Shown in pieces: positions 27,903-37,263 of a DNA stretch of 64,000 nucleotides. Below the pieces are notes generated by a model. The model did no database searches. It saw only the letters and a list, made by a program, of their open reading frames with translations, and was not told the origin of the DNA. This DNA comes from Aquibacillus kalidii. Its GTDB lineage: Bacteria; Bacillota; Bacilli; Bacillales; Amphibacillaceae. The stretch is from positions 21,337 to 85,336 of the forward strand of contig NZ_JACLZI010000049.1 of assembly GCF_014280935.1 (NCBI RefSeq), in the 5' to 3' direction. Numbering within the stretch: the stretch's first letter is position 1; every line of letters begins with the position of its first letter. The translations under genes and the position numbers were made by a program.

Positions 27903-30857
27903 TTAGGCTTTTCTTTTTCTCATGAAGAGGAAGAACATACCACTTAAGAAGAGTAAAAACCCTGCTAATAAATACTGATAGATCGTAGTAGCAGTTTCCG
28001 GTAGTTTTTGTTTGTCTTCCGTTACAGGCTGTTGTTCTATTTCTTCCTGTTCAAAAACGGTATAGGTGCTGAAGTGATCGGTTTGCGCTGTCACGTTTCC
28101 ATCTTGCCACTCTCCGCCGATTGCTTCCCATTCTTCTAGTTCAGGATTCCAATAGAAAAGTTGCACCCGATCTTTATCATTAACTTTGTTATTATCAACA
28201 GAAAATGTCAGAGTCACTTTTTCGTCGAAGGTAGTTATTCTTTTTTCACCTTGTTTGATTTCAAAATCATAGACCACACTCAATGCTTGATCTATATCAG
28301 CTAAACGCTCTAACTGAATTGATGCAGCCTCGGATGCATTAGTGAAATTGGAGGCAGCAAGTTGCAAGCTGACATTTTTCAACTGAATGAAGATCGTTAT
28401 ACGATGCTCCTTCAGCCATTTTATTTGGTCAGAAGTAAATGCTAGATTAACAGAATCATTATGATCACGTAAATCTATCCGTAATTCACCATTATCAGCA
28501 AGCTGATTTAGCGAATCTGTTTCAATCGTTGCCTCACCATTGATAACGTCAGGTGATAAGGTAACACTGGTTTGTTTCTTTGGATCTTTTGAGTCTTCAG
28601 GACCTTCTGGATCGACAGGGTCTTTTGGATCTTCAGGATCTTCAGGATCTGGTGAACCTGGATCAGAAGTATCGATTGCTTGGATATGTGCAACAACACT
28701 ATTATTGTTATAAGTGACAGTTACCTCGTAATCATCTGCTGTTATATTATCGAAATTACCTTTCACCTGGTCAGCAGTCATTAAAGTAATATTCGCAGCC
28801 TTGTCTATTTCATAATTAGAAAGATCCAAATTCAGATCCCCACCATCAAGGTATAACAGTCCATCTACATTTAGTTGCGTTTTGTCATTATCTATTGCAA
28901 TATCTAGGCTTCCAGCTTCCATTGTTAAGTTACCATTTACATTCAGTGGTTCATCTACATTAACTAAAACTGTACCATTTTCTACATAAAGATCGCCTTC
29001 ACCAAAAGCAGTCGCAGAAGTAGCTTCTAATGTTCCTTCTTGCAGCAATGTACCTCCTGTATAACTGTTATCTCCCGTCAATGTAAGAATTCCAGTTCCT
29101 TTTTTGGTAAGCATACCTTCGCCATTAATGTTATTTCTCCACCAGTCATGTGCATTAAATCTTCCTTTGGAGGCATCCATGTCTACCGTTACATTCTCTA
29201 AAAACGCACCGTATCCATCAGCTGCTGTTACCAAATCGATTCTTCCCCAACCATTGGATTCGTCAATTACAGGGTAACCAGATTCAATCTCAGTTGTATA
29301 TAATACTTCTCTACGTTGTTCATCTGTTAAGTAAGGTTGACGAGTTTCCAATAAAACTTCAGCCCCTTTTGGTACTACAGGGTCTAAACCTTTTATGCCA
29401 GTCTGAGGTAATCCGTATGTAAGTTTTTCTCGATAGAATGCTTTATTTGCATCATGATTTTCCCATTTTTGTTCATCGTATGCACTTTCAAATGTATATT
29501 CTTCTGTTACAGTATGTGCATATTCATACAAACTCATGTTTTTAGCTTCTGCTAATTCTCCAAATACTTCTCCAGTATTTTCATAAGCCTTGTCTTTTAC
29601 TTCTTTATTGGCTTCTCTACTTAATGCATATGCCGTCATAGCTGTAGACTGTATTCTTCCACCTATAACATCAAGTGGTGAGTGCATCCCAGATACTATT
29701 CTGTTTTCTCCCATTTGAGCTGCTCTAGCTAGAAATTCTGAATATCTTTCTGGTGTAGCATAAGCAAAAGCAAATGATGATAAATAAGCTGCGCTTGTAT
29801 GACCACTTGGGAATGCTCCGTCTTTTCCTCTTCCGTCTTCCGCTTTTCTTTTTACATATTCTAACGCAGGAATTACCTTAACGTTTGTTTCATATTGTTG
29901 AAAATGTTTTTCTCCTGATTCCTTTTTTCCACCTAAAGGTAAATCTTCTGTTGTTGGTTCTCCGCTACCTATTGTATCCCAAACAGGCATTCCATTCTCA
30001 TCAACAACTTCTATCACTTCACCGTTTGAATTCATTCTCCATGGTCTTGGAGATGAGAAAAAGTATTTAGAAGGACTTGAAGATGATGGGTTCCTGAATC
30101 TAATTACATCTACTAAACCTAACATACCTGAAAGCTCAGTATTAACCCAATCTGGTCCCATTCCTTGACTTTGATCTTCCGCTGTTTCTTCTTCTAACAC
30201 CTTGTCCATTTCATCTATAGTTCGTACAACATCTGTATTTGGATTTACCATTTCTACATAGTCATTAGCCAACGGACCAAAAGCATCCATCATACTATAG
30301 ATCTTATCTCTTTGATCATCATAATAGGCCGCTAAAGCCTCTTCATCCGTTCTGTTATTAGTAACGTCTTCTACATACTTAATATTAGCTTTCCAAGTCT
30401 GTGGATCTCTGATTTCTTCGTTAGCATATGTTTTCTTATCTGCTACTACCTTTGTCTGATCATTTTTATATCCATCAAAATAAACGGTAGGTCCGTCACC
30501 ATATTTAGCAACCTTCCCATTTGCACCTGGTATAGTTAACGCTATTCCATTTCTCCAGTCTGGTTGATTCATAGACCATACTTGATCAAAACCATCTAAG
30601 ATACTTATAAAGGGATTAGTCAAAGCTATATTCTTTAATTGTGAATCATTGGCATTTCCGCCATTATCGACTACTGGTAAAGGTTGCTCAACTTCAGGAG
30701 GATTTGTATTTATCTCTCCAGTAGTCCCTTGTGGCTTTGAAGGTTTTGTATCTTCCTGACTAGAATTTTGACTAGCGGCTAGAATAGGAAGCTCAAAAGT
30801 ACCCATAGTTAGCACTACAAGTAGTAGTATTACTGTTATTTTTTTCATAAATTTCAT
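27903..30857 (-). CDS. Cell-wall-anchored PAP2-type acid phosphatase with beta-repeat and LPXTG sorting signal
   Basis: A 984-aa secreted protein. Signal peptide 1-28 (ends ILAAS). The PAP2/class A phosphatase domain (about 75-430) has its three boxes: SPRPW near 270, PSGHTSAAY near 349 and ENRIVSGMHSPLDVIGGR near 383, with two catalytic His. Residues 570-690 hold an autotransporter-type beta-strand repeat (GTGILTLTGDNSYTGGTLLQ). A Pro/Asp/Glu-rich spacer follows at about 730-760, then a beta-rich domain with a VQLFYWNPELEEWE motif, and a sorting signal: LPETA near 950, hydrophobic helix, RKRKA. It should hydrolyse phosphomonoesters at the cell surface. A phased Pho-box-like array lies 75 bp upstream. 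AAGGAG precedes the ATG. Confidence 0.88.
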   Translation of the reverse strand: MKFMKKITVILLLVVLTMGTFELPILAASQNSSQEDTKPSKPQGTTGEINTNPPEVEQPLPVVDNGGNANDSQLKNIALTNPFISILDGFDQVWSMNQPDWRNGIALTIPGANGKVAKYGDGPTVYFDGYKNDQTKVVADKKTYANEEIRDPQTWKANIKYVEDVTNNRTDEEALAAYYDDQRDKIYSMMDAFGPLANDYVEMVNPNTDVVRTIDEMDKVLEEETAEDQSQGMGPDWVNTELSGMLGLVDVIRFRNPSSSSPSKYFFSSPRPWRMNSNGEVIEVVDENGMPVWDTIGSGEPTTEDLPLGGKKESGEKHFQQYETNVKVIPALEYVKRKAEDGRGKDGAFPSGHTSAAYLSSFAFAYATPERYSEFLARAAQMGENRIVSGMHSPLDVIGGRIQSTAMTAYALSREANKEVKDKAYENTGEVFGELAEAKNMSLYEYAHTVTEEYTFESAYDEQKWENHDANKAFYREKLTYGLPQTGIKGLDPVVPKGAEVLLETRQPYLTDEQRREVLYTTEIESGYPVIDESNGWGRIDLVTAADGYGAFLENVTVDMDASKGRFNAHDWWRNNINGEGMLTKKGTGILTLTGDNSYTGGTLLQEGTLEATSATAFGEGDLYVENGTVLVNVDEPLNVNGNLTMEAGSLDIAIDNDKTQLNVDGLLYLDGGDLNLDLSNYEIDKAANITLMTADQVKGNFDNITADDYEVTVTYNNNSVVAHIQAIDTSDPGSPDPEDPEDPKDPVDPEGPEDSKDPKKQTSVTLSPDVINGEATIETDSLNQLADNGELRIDLRDHNDSVNLAFTSDQIKWLKEHRITIFIQLKNVSLQLAASNFTNASEAASIQLERLADIDQALSVVYDFEIKQGEKRITTFDEKVTLTFSVDNNKVNDKDRVQLFYWNPELEEWEAIGGEWQDGNVTAQTDHFSTYTVFEQEEIEQQPVTEDKQKLPETATTIYQYLLAGFLLFLSGMFFLFMRKRKA

Positions 30858-30933
30858 ACTTTTTTCATTTCTCCTTTTCTATTGTATATTTTTAAACCAC
30901 AAATTTCATTTTATGGGATGTTTATTAATTGAA

Positions 30934-30972
30934 TGTAGGGAATTTGTTTAAATTTGGTAAATTTTTTGTAAA
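30934..30972 (-). promoter_or_regulatory. Pho-box-like array, site 6 (phosphatase)
   Basis: TGTAGG (30934), TGTTTA (30945), GGTAAA (30956) and TGTAAA (30967) in exact 11-bp register, 77 bp upstream of the phosphatase start. Confidence 0.5.
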
Positions 30973-31235
30973 ATTGAAGAGATTTATTGTTGATTTTAAT
31001 ATGTTATCGAGGTTATAGCAGAACTTTATCAAAAAGGGATAAATACGATAAATAATTCTATTAAACACATATATGCAAAAGGTAAAATGAATGGATCGGA
31101 AAATATTCTGCAAAAGCTAGTAGTTCAAACCAAAGGAAAACAAGAAGTTGAAAATATATTTTTTCCTTAATACCCTTTTGGCATCATTAATGTCTTAATA
31201 CAAAACAAATATTGGAAATAGTTTCTTGTCACTTA

Positions 31236-31372
31236 AGCAAGAAAAAGACTTCTCAAAAGTTATAAAGACTAAATAAGAAGTCTCAAATTTAAACATTATG
31301 TTAGCAAAATCGGCTAATTACCTTGTATATCAATAGTTCGAGCGGTCATTACATCACCTTAAGCCCTTTAAG
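31236..31372 (+). repeat. Old attachment-site remnant at the left edge of the groEL-tail hotspot
   Basis: A hairpin-forming block (GACTTCTCAAAAGTT with AGAAGTCTC) resembles the integrase tails at 43.3 and 45.0 kb. It is followed by ATGTTAGCA at 31303 and then TATATCAA and GAGCGGTCATTACATCA at 31340-31356. The last 17 bases are identical to 45114-45130, and the TTACATCA part is the complement of the groEL stop region. I read it as the left boundary of the oldest recognisable insertion. From here to 31522 nothing else is seen. Confidence 0.6.
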
Positions 31373-31522
31373 AAGAAAAATTACAGAAAAGAAACTACTT
31401 CAGTGTTTTTATGATAGAATATAAAGAGATTATTTATTACCCTAATTTAAAATATACTTATTTAACTTTTAATAATCTATTTTATTATAAATAGGATTGC
31501 AGAATAAAATAAATTATGATAA

Positions 31523-31570
31523 ATTCAATATATTGTAGAAAACAAATATCTACTGCACCATATATAGTAA
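31523..31570 (+). promoter_or_regulatory. Pair of NrdR boxes
   Basis: CAATATATTG (31526-31535) and CCATATATAG (31558-31567) fit the palindromic NrdR core CWATATAWG closely. Their centres are 32 bp apart, three helical turns, the usual spacing of NrdR box pairs. They lie just before the riboswitch and nrdHIEF. Confidence 0.6.
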
Positions 31571-31571
31571 T

Positions 31572-31692
31572 GTAAGTGTAGGCGACATCTTTGTCTTAAA
31601 AGGGAAGACAGTTAATCCGTGACTACCCCGCATAGTAATTTTCGAGAAGGTTCTCAGGATGATGACCTAAGTCAATAGATCGCCAAACTTAC
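31572..31692 (+). ncRNA. Cobalamin riboswitch aptamer upstream of nrdHIEF
   Basis: Closing stems GTAAGT/ACTTAC and GGCGA/TCGCC (31572-31585 with 31680-31692) enclose the conserved cobalamin core: AAAAGGGAA near 31598, GTTAATCC at 31611, CCCCGCATAGTAA near 31626 and a B12-box-like CTCAGGATGATGACCT near 31653. An intrinsic terminator follows at 31865, so cobalamin should switch the operon off. Class Ib ribonucleotide reductase needs no B12, and control of a B12-independent reductase by cobalamin is known in other bacteria. The call rests on these conserved blocks, not on a covariance search. Confidence 0.78.
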
Positions 31693-31864
31693 TAGTGTTT
31701 CTTTTCTTCGGAGAGTAAGAACGGAAAACGATAGGATAAATAGTTACATACTGTCCTTTTATTTTACTTTCAAAATGGAAAGTCTTAGATGAGCTGCAGT
31801 CTGTTGAGATGCGAAAGCGCGATTTGCTTGCGTATTTTTATTGTTATTCTACTGTCGTTTTTTG

Positions 31865-31897
31865 TCCGTTCATGTTAATAGGAACGGCTTTTTTTTT
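31865..31897 (+). terminator. Terminator of the riboswitch expression platform
   Basis: CCGTTC/GAACGG stem with a 10-base loop followed by C and nine T, 72 bp before nrdH. Confidence 0.75.
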
Positions 31898-31968
31898 GCC
31901 TTAGGCCATTTTTAAGCCGTGACCTTAGAAGACAATTAAAATCAATTTTATACAATAGGAGTGGTATC

Positions 31969-32220
31969 ATGGTTACAGTTTATACTAAAAATAATTGCCC
32001 AAAGTGTATGATGACTAAAAATGTATTAGGTGCAGCAGGAATAGCTTTCCAATCTATTAACATTGATGAGGATCTAAATCCAAATGAAAGAGAAGAGAAA
32101 ATTCAACAATTCAAGGGACTTGGTTTTATGACAATGCCAATAGTAATCAAGGAAGGCATGTCTCCTGATGAATACATTTCTGGCTTTAATCCTGAGAAAC
32201 TTCAAACATTAAAGGACTGA
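31969..32220 (+). CDS. nrdH: NrdH-redoxin
   Basis: An 83-aa glutaredoxin-like protein that reduces the class Ib ribonucleotide reductase. The redox site is CPKC (residues 10-13) inside YTKNNCPKCMMTKNVL; the cis-Pro segment MTMPIVI and GFNPEKL follow. AGGAGTGG precedes the ATG. First gene of nrdHIEF, read after the riboswitch. Confidence 0.93.
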   Translation: MVTVYTKNNCPKCMMTKNVLGAAGIAFQSINIDEDLNPNEREEKIQQFKGLGFMTMPIVIKEGMSPDEYISGFNPEKLQTLKD

Positions 32221-32226
32221 TAAATT

Positions 32227-32610
32227 GTGCTATTAGTTTATATGACTATAACTGGTAATGTTAAAGACTTTGTAGAACGAGTCGATATGAAGTCACATGA
32301 AATCAATCCTACTAATCCATTCCATGAAGTTTCCGAAGATTATATTGTTGTAGTTCCATCCTATGAAAATATGATTACAGAAGAAGTTAGTGATTTTATA
32401 GATTATAAAGGTAATAAAGAACACCTATTAGGTTTTGCCTCTAGTGGAAATCTTAATTTTGATGATTTGTATTGTGTAAATGCAAAAGAATTATCTGCTA
32501 AATATAGTAAGCCATTGATTTTCACATTTGAATACGCCGGTACAGATAAAGATGTAGATAACTTTAAAAAGGAAGTGAATAAGTTTGCAGTCTCCTCAAT
32601 TAATGTCTAA
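32227..32610 (+). CDS. nrdI: NrdI flavodoxin
   Basis: A 127-aa flavodoxin-like protein that supplies the oxidant for assembling the manganese-tyrosyl cofactor of NrdF. TGNVKDFVERV near residue 9 is the FMN-phosphate loop and LLGFASSGNLNF near 79 the conserved NrdI block. GTG start six bases after the nrdH stop. It overlaps the nrdE start by 26 bases. Confidence 0.92.
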   Translation: MLLVYMTITGNVKDFVERVDMKSHEINPTNPFHEVSEDYIVVVPSYENMITEEVSDFIDYKGNKEHLLGFASSGNLNFDDLYCVNAKELSAKYSKPLIFTFEYAGTDKDVDNFKKEVNKFAVSSINV

Positions 32611-34771
32611 TAAAGCAGAAGAAACATATTTCACGCTGAATAACTTGTTAAACATAGTAAAGGATGGCAAGATCCAGATTAACAAAGACCATGAAGCTTG
32701 CAAGGCTTACTTCCTGGAATTTGTTAATCCCCATACGATGTTTTTCCATTCATTAGAAGAAAAATTAGATTACTTAGTAGAAAATAATTACATCAAAGAT
32801 GATTTCTTAAATCAATATAAGAAAAGTTTTGTTAAGAAACTTTTCAAAAAAATCTATGAAAGTAAATTCCGTTTTCGTAGTTTTATGGGTGCTTATAAGT
32901 TCTATTCTCAATATGCTATGAAAACAGATGATGGTAAATGGTTTCTAGAAAGATATGAAGATAGATTAGCATTCAATGCGCTAGTATTAGCCAATGGAAA
33001 TGAAGAATTAGCGATTAGTTTAGCAGACGAGTTAATTAATCAACGCTATCAACCTGCTACACCAACATTTTTAAATATTGCTAAAAAGAGGGCAGGGGAA
33101 ATGGTTTCCTGTTTCTTATTAAATGTTTCAGACGATATGAATGGTATTGGTAGAAGTATTAATTCTGCCCTACAATTATCTAAAATTGGTGGTGGGGTTG
33201 GACTAAACCTTACAGATATAAGAGCTAACAATGATCCGATTAAAGGAGTTCATGGGTTAGCTGACGGTATTGTTCCGGTCATGAAATTATATGAAGATTC
33301 TTTTTCTTATGCCAATCAAGGCGGAGCAAGGGATGGCGCCGGGGTTGTTTATTTGAATATTTTCCACCCAGATGTGGTTGATTTTCTTTCCGTTCGTAAA
33401 GAAAACGCCGATGAAAAGGTTCGGATTAAAACATTATCTTTAGGATTAGTTGTTCCAGATAAATATTATGAGTTAGTAAAAAAGAATTCCGTAATGTATC
33501 TGTTTTCTCCTCATGATGTGGAAAAAGCTTATGGTAAACCTTTCTCAAGCATTGATATTACGAAAGAATATGAAAACATGGTGAATAATAAAGACATCCG
33601 TAAAACAAAAATAAAGGCTCGTGAATTAGAAACCGAAATAAGTAATATCCAAAATGAAAGTGGTTATCCGTATATTATTAACATTGATCATGCTAATAGA
33701 GCTAATCCAGTCGATGGTGTTATTTCCATGTCTAATTTATGTACAGAGATTTTCCAAGTTCAACGTCAATCTATTATAAATAATGATCAAACCTATCAGT
33801 TCTTAGGTAATGATGTTAGTTGTAACCTAGGTTCTACTAATGTTGTTCAATTAATGGCTTCCCCTGACTTTGGAAAATCTGTAAGAACCATGCTAAGAGC
33901 ATTAACATTTGTAACAGATACTTCTAGTATTGATGTTGTACCTTCTGTCAGGAATGGTAACGATATGTATCACTCGGTTGGACTAGGAGCTATGAATCTT
34001 CATGGATTTTTAGCCAAGAATAAAATTCATTATGGTAGCCCTCAAGCTTTAGAAATTGTAGATGCATACTTCATGCTACTAAACTATTGGACATTAGTAG
34101 AAAGTAATAATATTTCCATTGAACGGAATGAGACTTTCTTTGAATTTGAAAAATCTGCTTACGCGGATGGTTCTTATTTTGACTTATATTTAAATGAACC
34201 TGAATTTGACTTTAAATATGAGGAATCAAAAAAATTGTTTGAAGGTATTTTTATACCAAAGCATGAAGATTGGAAGGAACTAAAAGCGTCTGTTATGAAG
34301 CATGGTATCTATAATGCTTATAGATTAGCAGTTGCACCGACGGGATCAATTAGTTATGTAAATGAAGCAACGGCTTCCATTCACCCAATTACTCAAAGAA
34401 TTGAAGAAAGAACGGAAGGTAAACGTGGTAAAGTTTATTATCCAGCTCCAGGTTTATCTGATGAAACGATTCCATATTATGTCTCTGCATATGACATGGA
34501 CCAAAGAAAAATTATTGATACCTATGCCGTTGCTGGTAGACACATTGACCAAGGTGCAAGTATGACTCTATTTATGAGAGAAGACTTACCTGAAGGCATG
34601 TATGAATGGAAGATCGATAGTGATTATCCTACTAAGAAAACAACTAGAGATTTAAATATACTTCGTAATTACGCTTGGAAAAAAGGTGTAAAATCTGTTT
34701 ATTATGTTCGGACCTATACGGGAGATGGAGAAGAACTTGGAGCAAATTACTGTGAATCTTGTAGTATTTAG
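32585..34771 (+). CDS. nrdE: Class Ib ribonucleotide reductase, large subunit
   Basis: Reduces ribonucleoside diphosphates to deoxyribonucleotides. About 728 aa without an N-terminal ATP cone. The first redox Cys is in GEMVSCFLLNV near residue 175, the radical-site triad in MSNLCTEIF near 380, the second redox Cys in DVSCNLGSTNVV near 410, and the C-terminal redox pair in YCESCSI at the end. APTGSISYVNEATASI is also conserved. I use the TTG at 32585, which has GGAAGTG eight bases upstream; an ATG six codons later lacks a ribosome site. Confidence 0.93.
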   Translation: MQSPQLMSNKAEETYFTLNNLLNIVKDGKIQINKDHEACKAYFLEFVNPHTMFFHSLEEKLDYLVENNYIKDDFLNQYKKSFVKKLFKKIYESKFRFRSFMGAYKFYSQYAMKTDDGKWFLERYEDRLAFNALVLANGNEELAISLADELINQRYQPATPTFLNIAKKRAGEMVSCFLLNVSDDMNGIGRSINSALQLSKIGGGVGLNLTDIRANNDPIKGVHGLADGIVPVMKLYEDSFSYANQGGARDGAGVVYLNIFHPDVVDFLSVRKENADEKVRIKTLSLGLVVPDKYYELVKKNSVMYLFSPHDVEKAYGKPFSSIDITKEYENMVNNKDIRKTKIKARELETEISNIQNESGYPYIINIDHANRANPVDGVISMSNLCTEIFQVQRQSIINNDQTYQFLGNDVSCNLGSTNVVQLMASPDFGKSVRTMLRALTFVTDTSSIDVVPSVRNGNDMYHSVGLGAMNLHGFLAKNKIHYGSPQALEIVDAYFMLLNYWTLVESNNISIERNETFFEFEKSAYADGSYFDLYLNEPEFDFKYEESKKLFEGIFIPKHEDWKELKASVMKHGIYNAYRLAVAPTGSISYVNEATASIHPITQRIEERTEGKRGKVYYPAPGLSDETIPYYVSAYDMDQRKIIDTYAVAGRHIDQGASMTLFMREDLPEGMYEWKIDSDYPTKKTTRDLNILRNYAWKKGVKSVYYVRTYTGDGEELGANYCESCSI

Positions 34772-34782
34772 GGGGATAATAC

Positions 34783-35739
34783 GTGAATAAAAAAATATAT
34801 ACGGCGACGAACTGGAACGCTGTGGAAGATATGGTTGATAAATTAACTTATGAAAAGTTAACAAGTCAATTTTGGTTATCAACGAGAATGCCTGTATCAA
34901 AAGATAAGCAAGATTGGCGAAAGCTAAGTGAAATTGAAAAAAGGTTAGTTGAAAAAGTATTTGGTGGGCTAACCCTATTGGATACACTTCAATCAAGAAG
35001 TGGTATAGAAGCTCTAAGGAAGAATGTTAGAACGGATTTAGAGATAGATGTTTTAAACAATATTCAGTTTATGGAAACGGAACATGCTCGAAGTTACTCT
35101 AACATTTTTAGTACACTCAACACCAACCAAGAAATTCGTGATATATTTGAGTGGATTGAATTTCATGAAACGCTCCAAACAAAAGCAAACATTATTGATG
35201 ATATTTATGAAAATGGAACAGATCTACAACGTAAAGCAGCAAGTGTATTTTTAGAATCATTTTTATTCTACTCCGGCTTCTATACACCATTGTATTATTT
35301 AGGCAAATCAAAATTGATGAATGTTGCTGAAGTTATTAAGTTAATAATTAGAGATGAATCTGTCCACGGTACGTATATTGGTTATAAGTTTAGTTTAGGA
35401 TTTAAAGAATTACCACAACAAGAACAAGAAGAATTAAAAATGTGGGTATATCAACTTCTATATCAATTATATGAAAATGAATGTAGCTATACTGAATATT
35501 TATATGATGAAATCGGGTGGACAGAAGACGTAAAAGTTTTCTTAAAATATAATGCGAATAAAGCATTAATGAATCTAAGACTTGACCCATTATTTGAAGA
35601 TTCAGCTGAAGATGTTAACCCAATTGTTTTAAATGGATTATCAACCAGCACAACCAATCACGACTTTTTTAGCGCTGTTGGTAATGGCTACTTGATGTCA
35701 GTAGTTGAAACGATGAATGACGATGATTATAATTATTAA
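34783..35739 (+). CDS. nrdF: Class Ib ribonucleotide reductase, small subunit
   Basis: Carries the dimetal-tyrosyl radical cofactor that starts catalysis in NrdE. The 318-aa protein has the metal ligands in FMETEHARSYSNIF near residue 98 (E, H, Y), FEWIEFHETLQ near 125 and IIRDESVHGTYIGYKF near 190. GTG start preceded by AGGGGGATAA. Ends 18 bp before a strong terminator. Together with nrdH, nrdI and nrdE it forms a complete class Ib system. Confidence 0.94.
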   Translation: MNKKIYTATNWNAVEDMVDKLTYEKLTSQFWLSTRMPVSKDKQDWRKLSEIEKRLVEKVFGGLTLLDTLQSRSGIEALRKNVRTDLEIDVLNNIQFMETEHARSYSNIFSTLNTNQEIRDIFEWIEFHETLQTKANIIDDIYENGTDLQRKAASVFLESFLFYSGFYTPLYYLGKSKLMNVAEVIKLIIRDESVHGTYIGYKFSLGFKELPQQEQEELKMWVYQLLYQLYENECSYTEYLYDEIGWTEDVKVFLKYNANKALMNLRLDPLFEDSAEDVNPIVLNGLSTSTTNHDFFSAVGNGYLMSVVETMNDDDYNY

Positions 35740-35744
35740 ATAAT

Positions 35745-35791
35745 TAGCTTTTTTACAGGGGATAAAAACTCTGTGAGAAAGCTATTTTTTT
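35745..35791. terminator. Terminator of nrdHIEF
   Basis: TAGCTTTTTTACAG pairs with CTGTGAGAAAGCTA and is followed by seven T. It also faces the end of the MATE gene. Confidence 0.85.
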
Positions 35792-35801
35792 GTATTATAA
35801 A

Positions 35802-37142
35802 TTAAAATAGCCTTCTTGACAATTTAGGTAAATAAGACCCCAAAACAAGAGAACGAAACAGAGTAAAAATAGTAAAAGATATCCACAACCCATGATTACC
35901 CAAAGTCGGAATTAATATATTTATTAATACCAAAAATATAATCATAGAAATTATAAATGAATTTCTGATTGGAGCAGCTTCTGTCGCTCCTGAAAAAACT
36001 CCATTTAAAATAATTCCCCAAAAACCTACTATAGGAAATAATAAAAGCCAGCCTTGGTATTGGTTAACACTTACTAATATTTGATCAATTGAAGTAAAAA
36101 GAGGATAAATAAAAGATGAACAAAGATATAACAAAGATGATAATAAGAATCCTGTTAGTACTCCCCATTTTAAAGAAAGCTTTATTGTGTCTGAAAACAA
36201 TTGGCTATTATTTGCACCGATTGCTCTACCCACTAATACACTGCTTGCATTTCCAAAGCCACCTAAGCAATATGCCATTAAAAAATGTATTTGAAATAAG
36301 ATCGCATTAGCAGCAAGTTCTACTTCCCCCATCTGTGCCCCTTTTGAAGTAAAAAGGGTATAGACAGTCAACAAACAAATCGACCTAATAAACAAATCAC
36401 GATTAACCTTTATCATTTTGATAAATACTGATTTTTGAAAGACATTCTTTAACACAATTGACGGGATATTGACTAACTTTAGCTTTATTAATATGAAAAT
36501 ACCAACTAATGCAACTGTAATTTCTGAAATTAGACTAGCTATGGCAACACCTGCGACACCCATATTAAAGTTAGTAACAAACATAACATCTAATAATATA
36601 TTTAGAACATTCATACCAATTTGTAAATATACCGTTAACTTTAAAAATGACAAACCGACAAGCCAACCAAGTATAGTATAGCTTATGAGCGTAAAGGGAG
36701 CTCCCCAAATTCGAATATCATAGTATAATGCAGCTTGTTCAATCACTCCAGCCGATGGCGTAATTATCCAAAAAGCTACTCCCTTAATTGCTTCTTGAAA
36801 CAAGATAAATAAGCCACCAATGACTATTGCAATAAATATAGGACGTATTAAGGAGAAAAGTATCTCATCTTGATTATTAGCACCCTGGGCTTGAGAGGCA
36901 AAACCGGATGTACTTACCCTTAAAAAAACAAGCACCCAATATAATGTATTAAAAATTATACTACCAACGGCAACTCCTCCTATATAGCTTGGATCAGGGA
37001 GTTGACCTACTACTGCGGTATCAACTGCTCCTAGAAGCGGAGTTGTTATTTGAGAAATAATAATGGGTAATGCTAAGCCCATGTATTGTTTGTTTGTTAA
37101 AGATGTCTTCAGAGTGCCTGAACTTAAAGAATTTTGCAACAT
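35802..37142 (-). CDS. MATE-family efflux transporter (DinF-like)
   Basis: A 446-aa protein with twelve predicted helices in two similar halves. The start LPIIISQITTPLLGAVDTAV (helix 1) and SGFASQAQGANNQDE are typical of the DinF branch of MATE proton- or sodium-driven exporters; the second half has ASSVLVGRAIGANNSQ in the matching place. AAAGGGGAT precedes the ATG. It is separated from the metal-importer operon by a terminator. Its substrate is unknown; being beside a metallophore-type importer, it might export a small metabolite, which is speculation. Confidence 0.88.
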   Translation of the reverse strand: MLQNSLSSGTLKTSLTNKQYMGLALPIIISQITTPLLGAVDTAVVGQLPDPSYIGGVAVGSIIFNTLYWVLVFLRVSTSGFASQAQGANNQDEILFSLIRPIFIAIVIGGLFILFQEAIKGVAFWIITPSAGVIEQAALYYDIRIWGAPFTLISYTILGWLVGLSFLKLTVYLQIGMNVLNILLDVMFVTNFNMGVAGVAIASLISEITVALVGIFILIKLKLVNIPSIVLKNVFQKSVFIKMIKVNRDLFIRSICLLTVYTLFTSKGAQMGEVELAANAILFQIHFLMAYCLGGFGNASSVLVGRAIGANNSQLFSDTIKLSLKWGVLTGFLLSSLLYLCSSFIYPLFTSIDQILVSVNQYQGWLLLFPIVGFWGIILNGVFSGATEAAPIRNSFIISMIIFLVLINILIPTLGNHGLWISFTIFTLFRSLVLGSYLPKLSRRLF

Positions 37143-37170
37143 TATATAATATCCCCTTTAAACAACAAAA

Positions 37171-37202
37171 ATGTCACAGCATTTTTACGTATGTTGTGAC
37201 AT
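37171..37202 (-). terminator. Terminator of the nik operon
   Basis: ATGTCACAACAT pairs with ATGCTGTGACAT (minus strand), 8-base loop, then TTTTTGTTGTTT. Confidence 0.75.
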
Positions 37203-37263
37203 CCATCCTTCATTTTTGCTTCTATCTTCACTACGATAACATTTTCGATTCACTGTATTGTAT

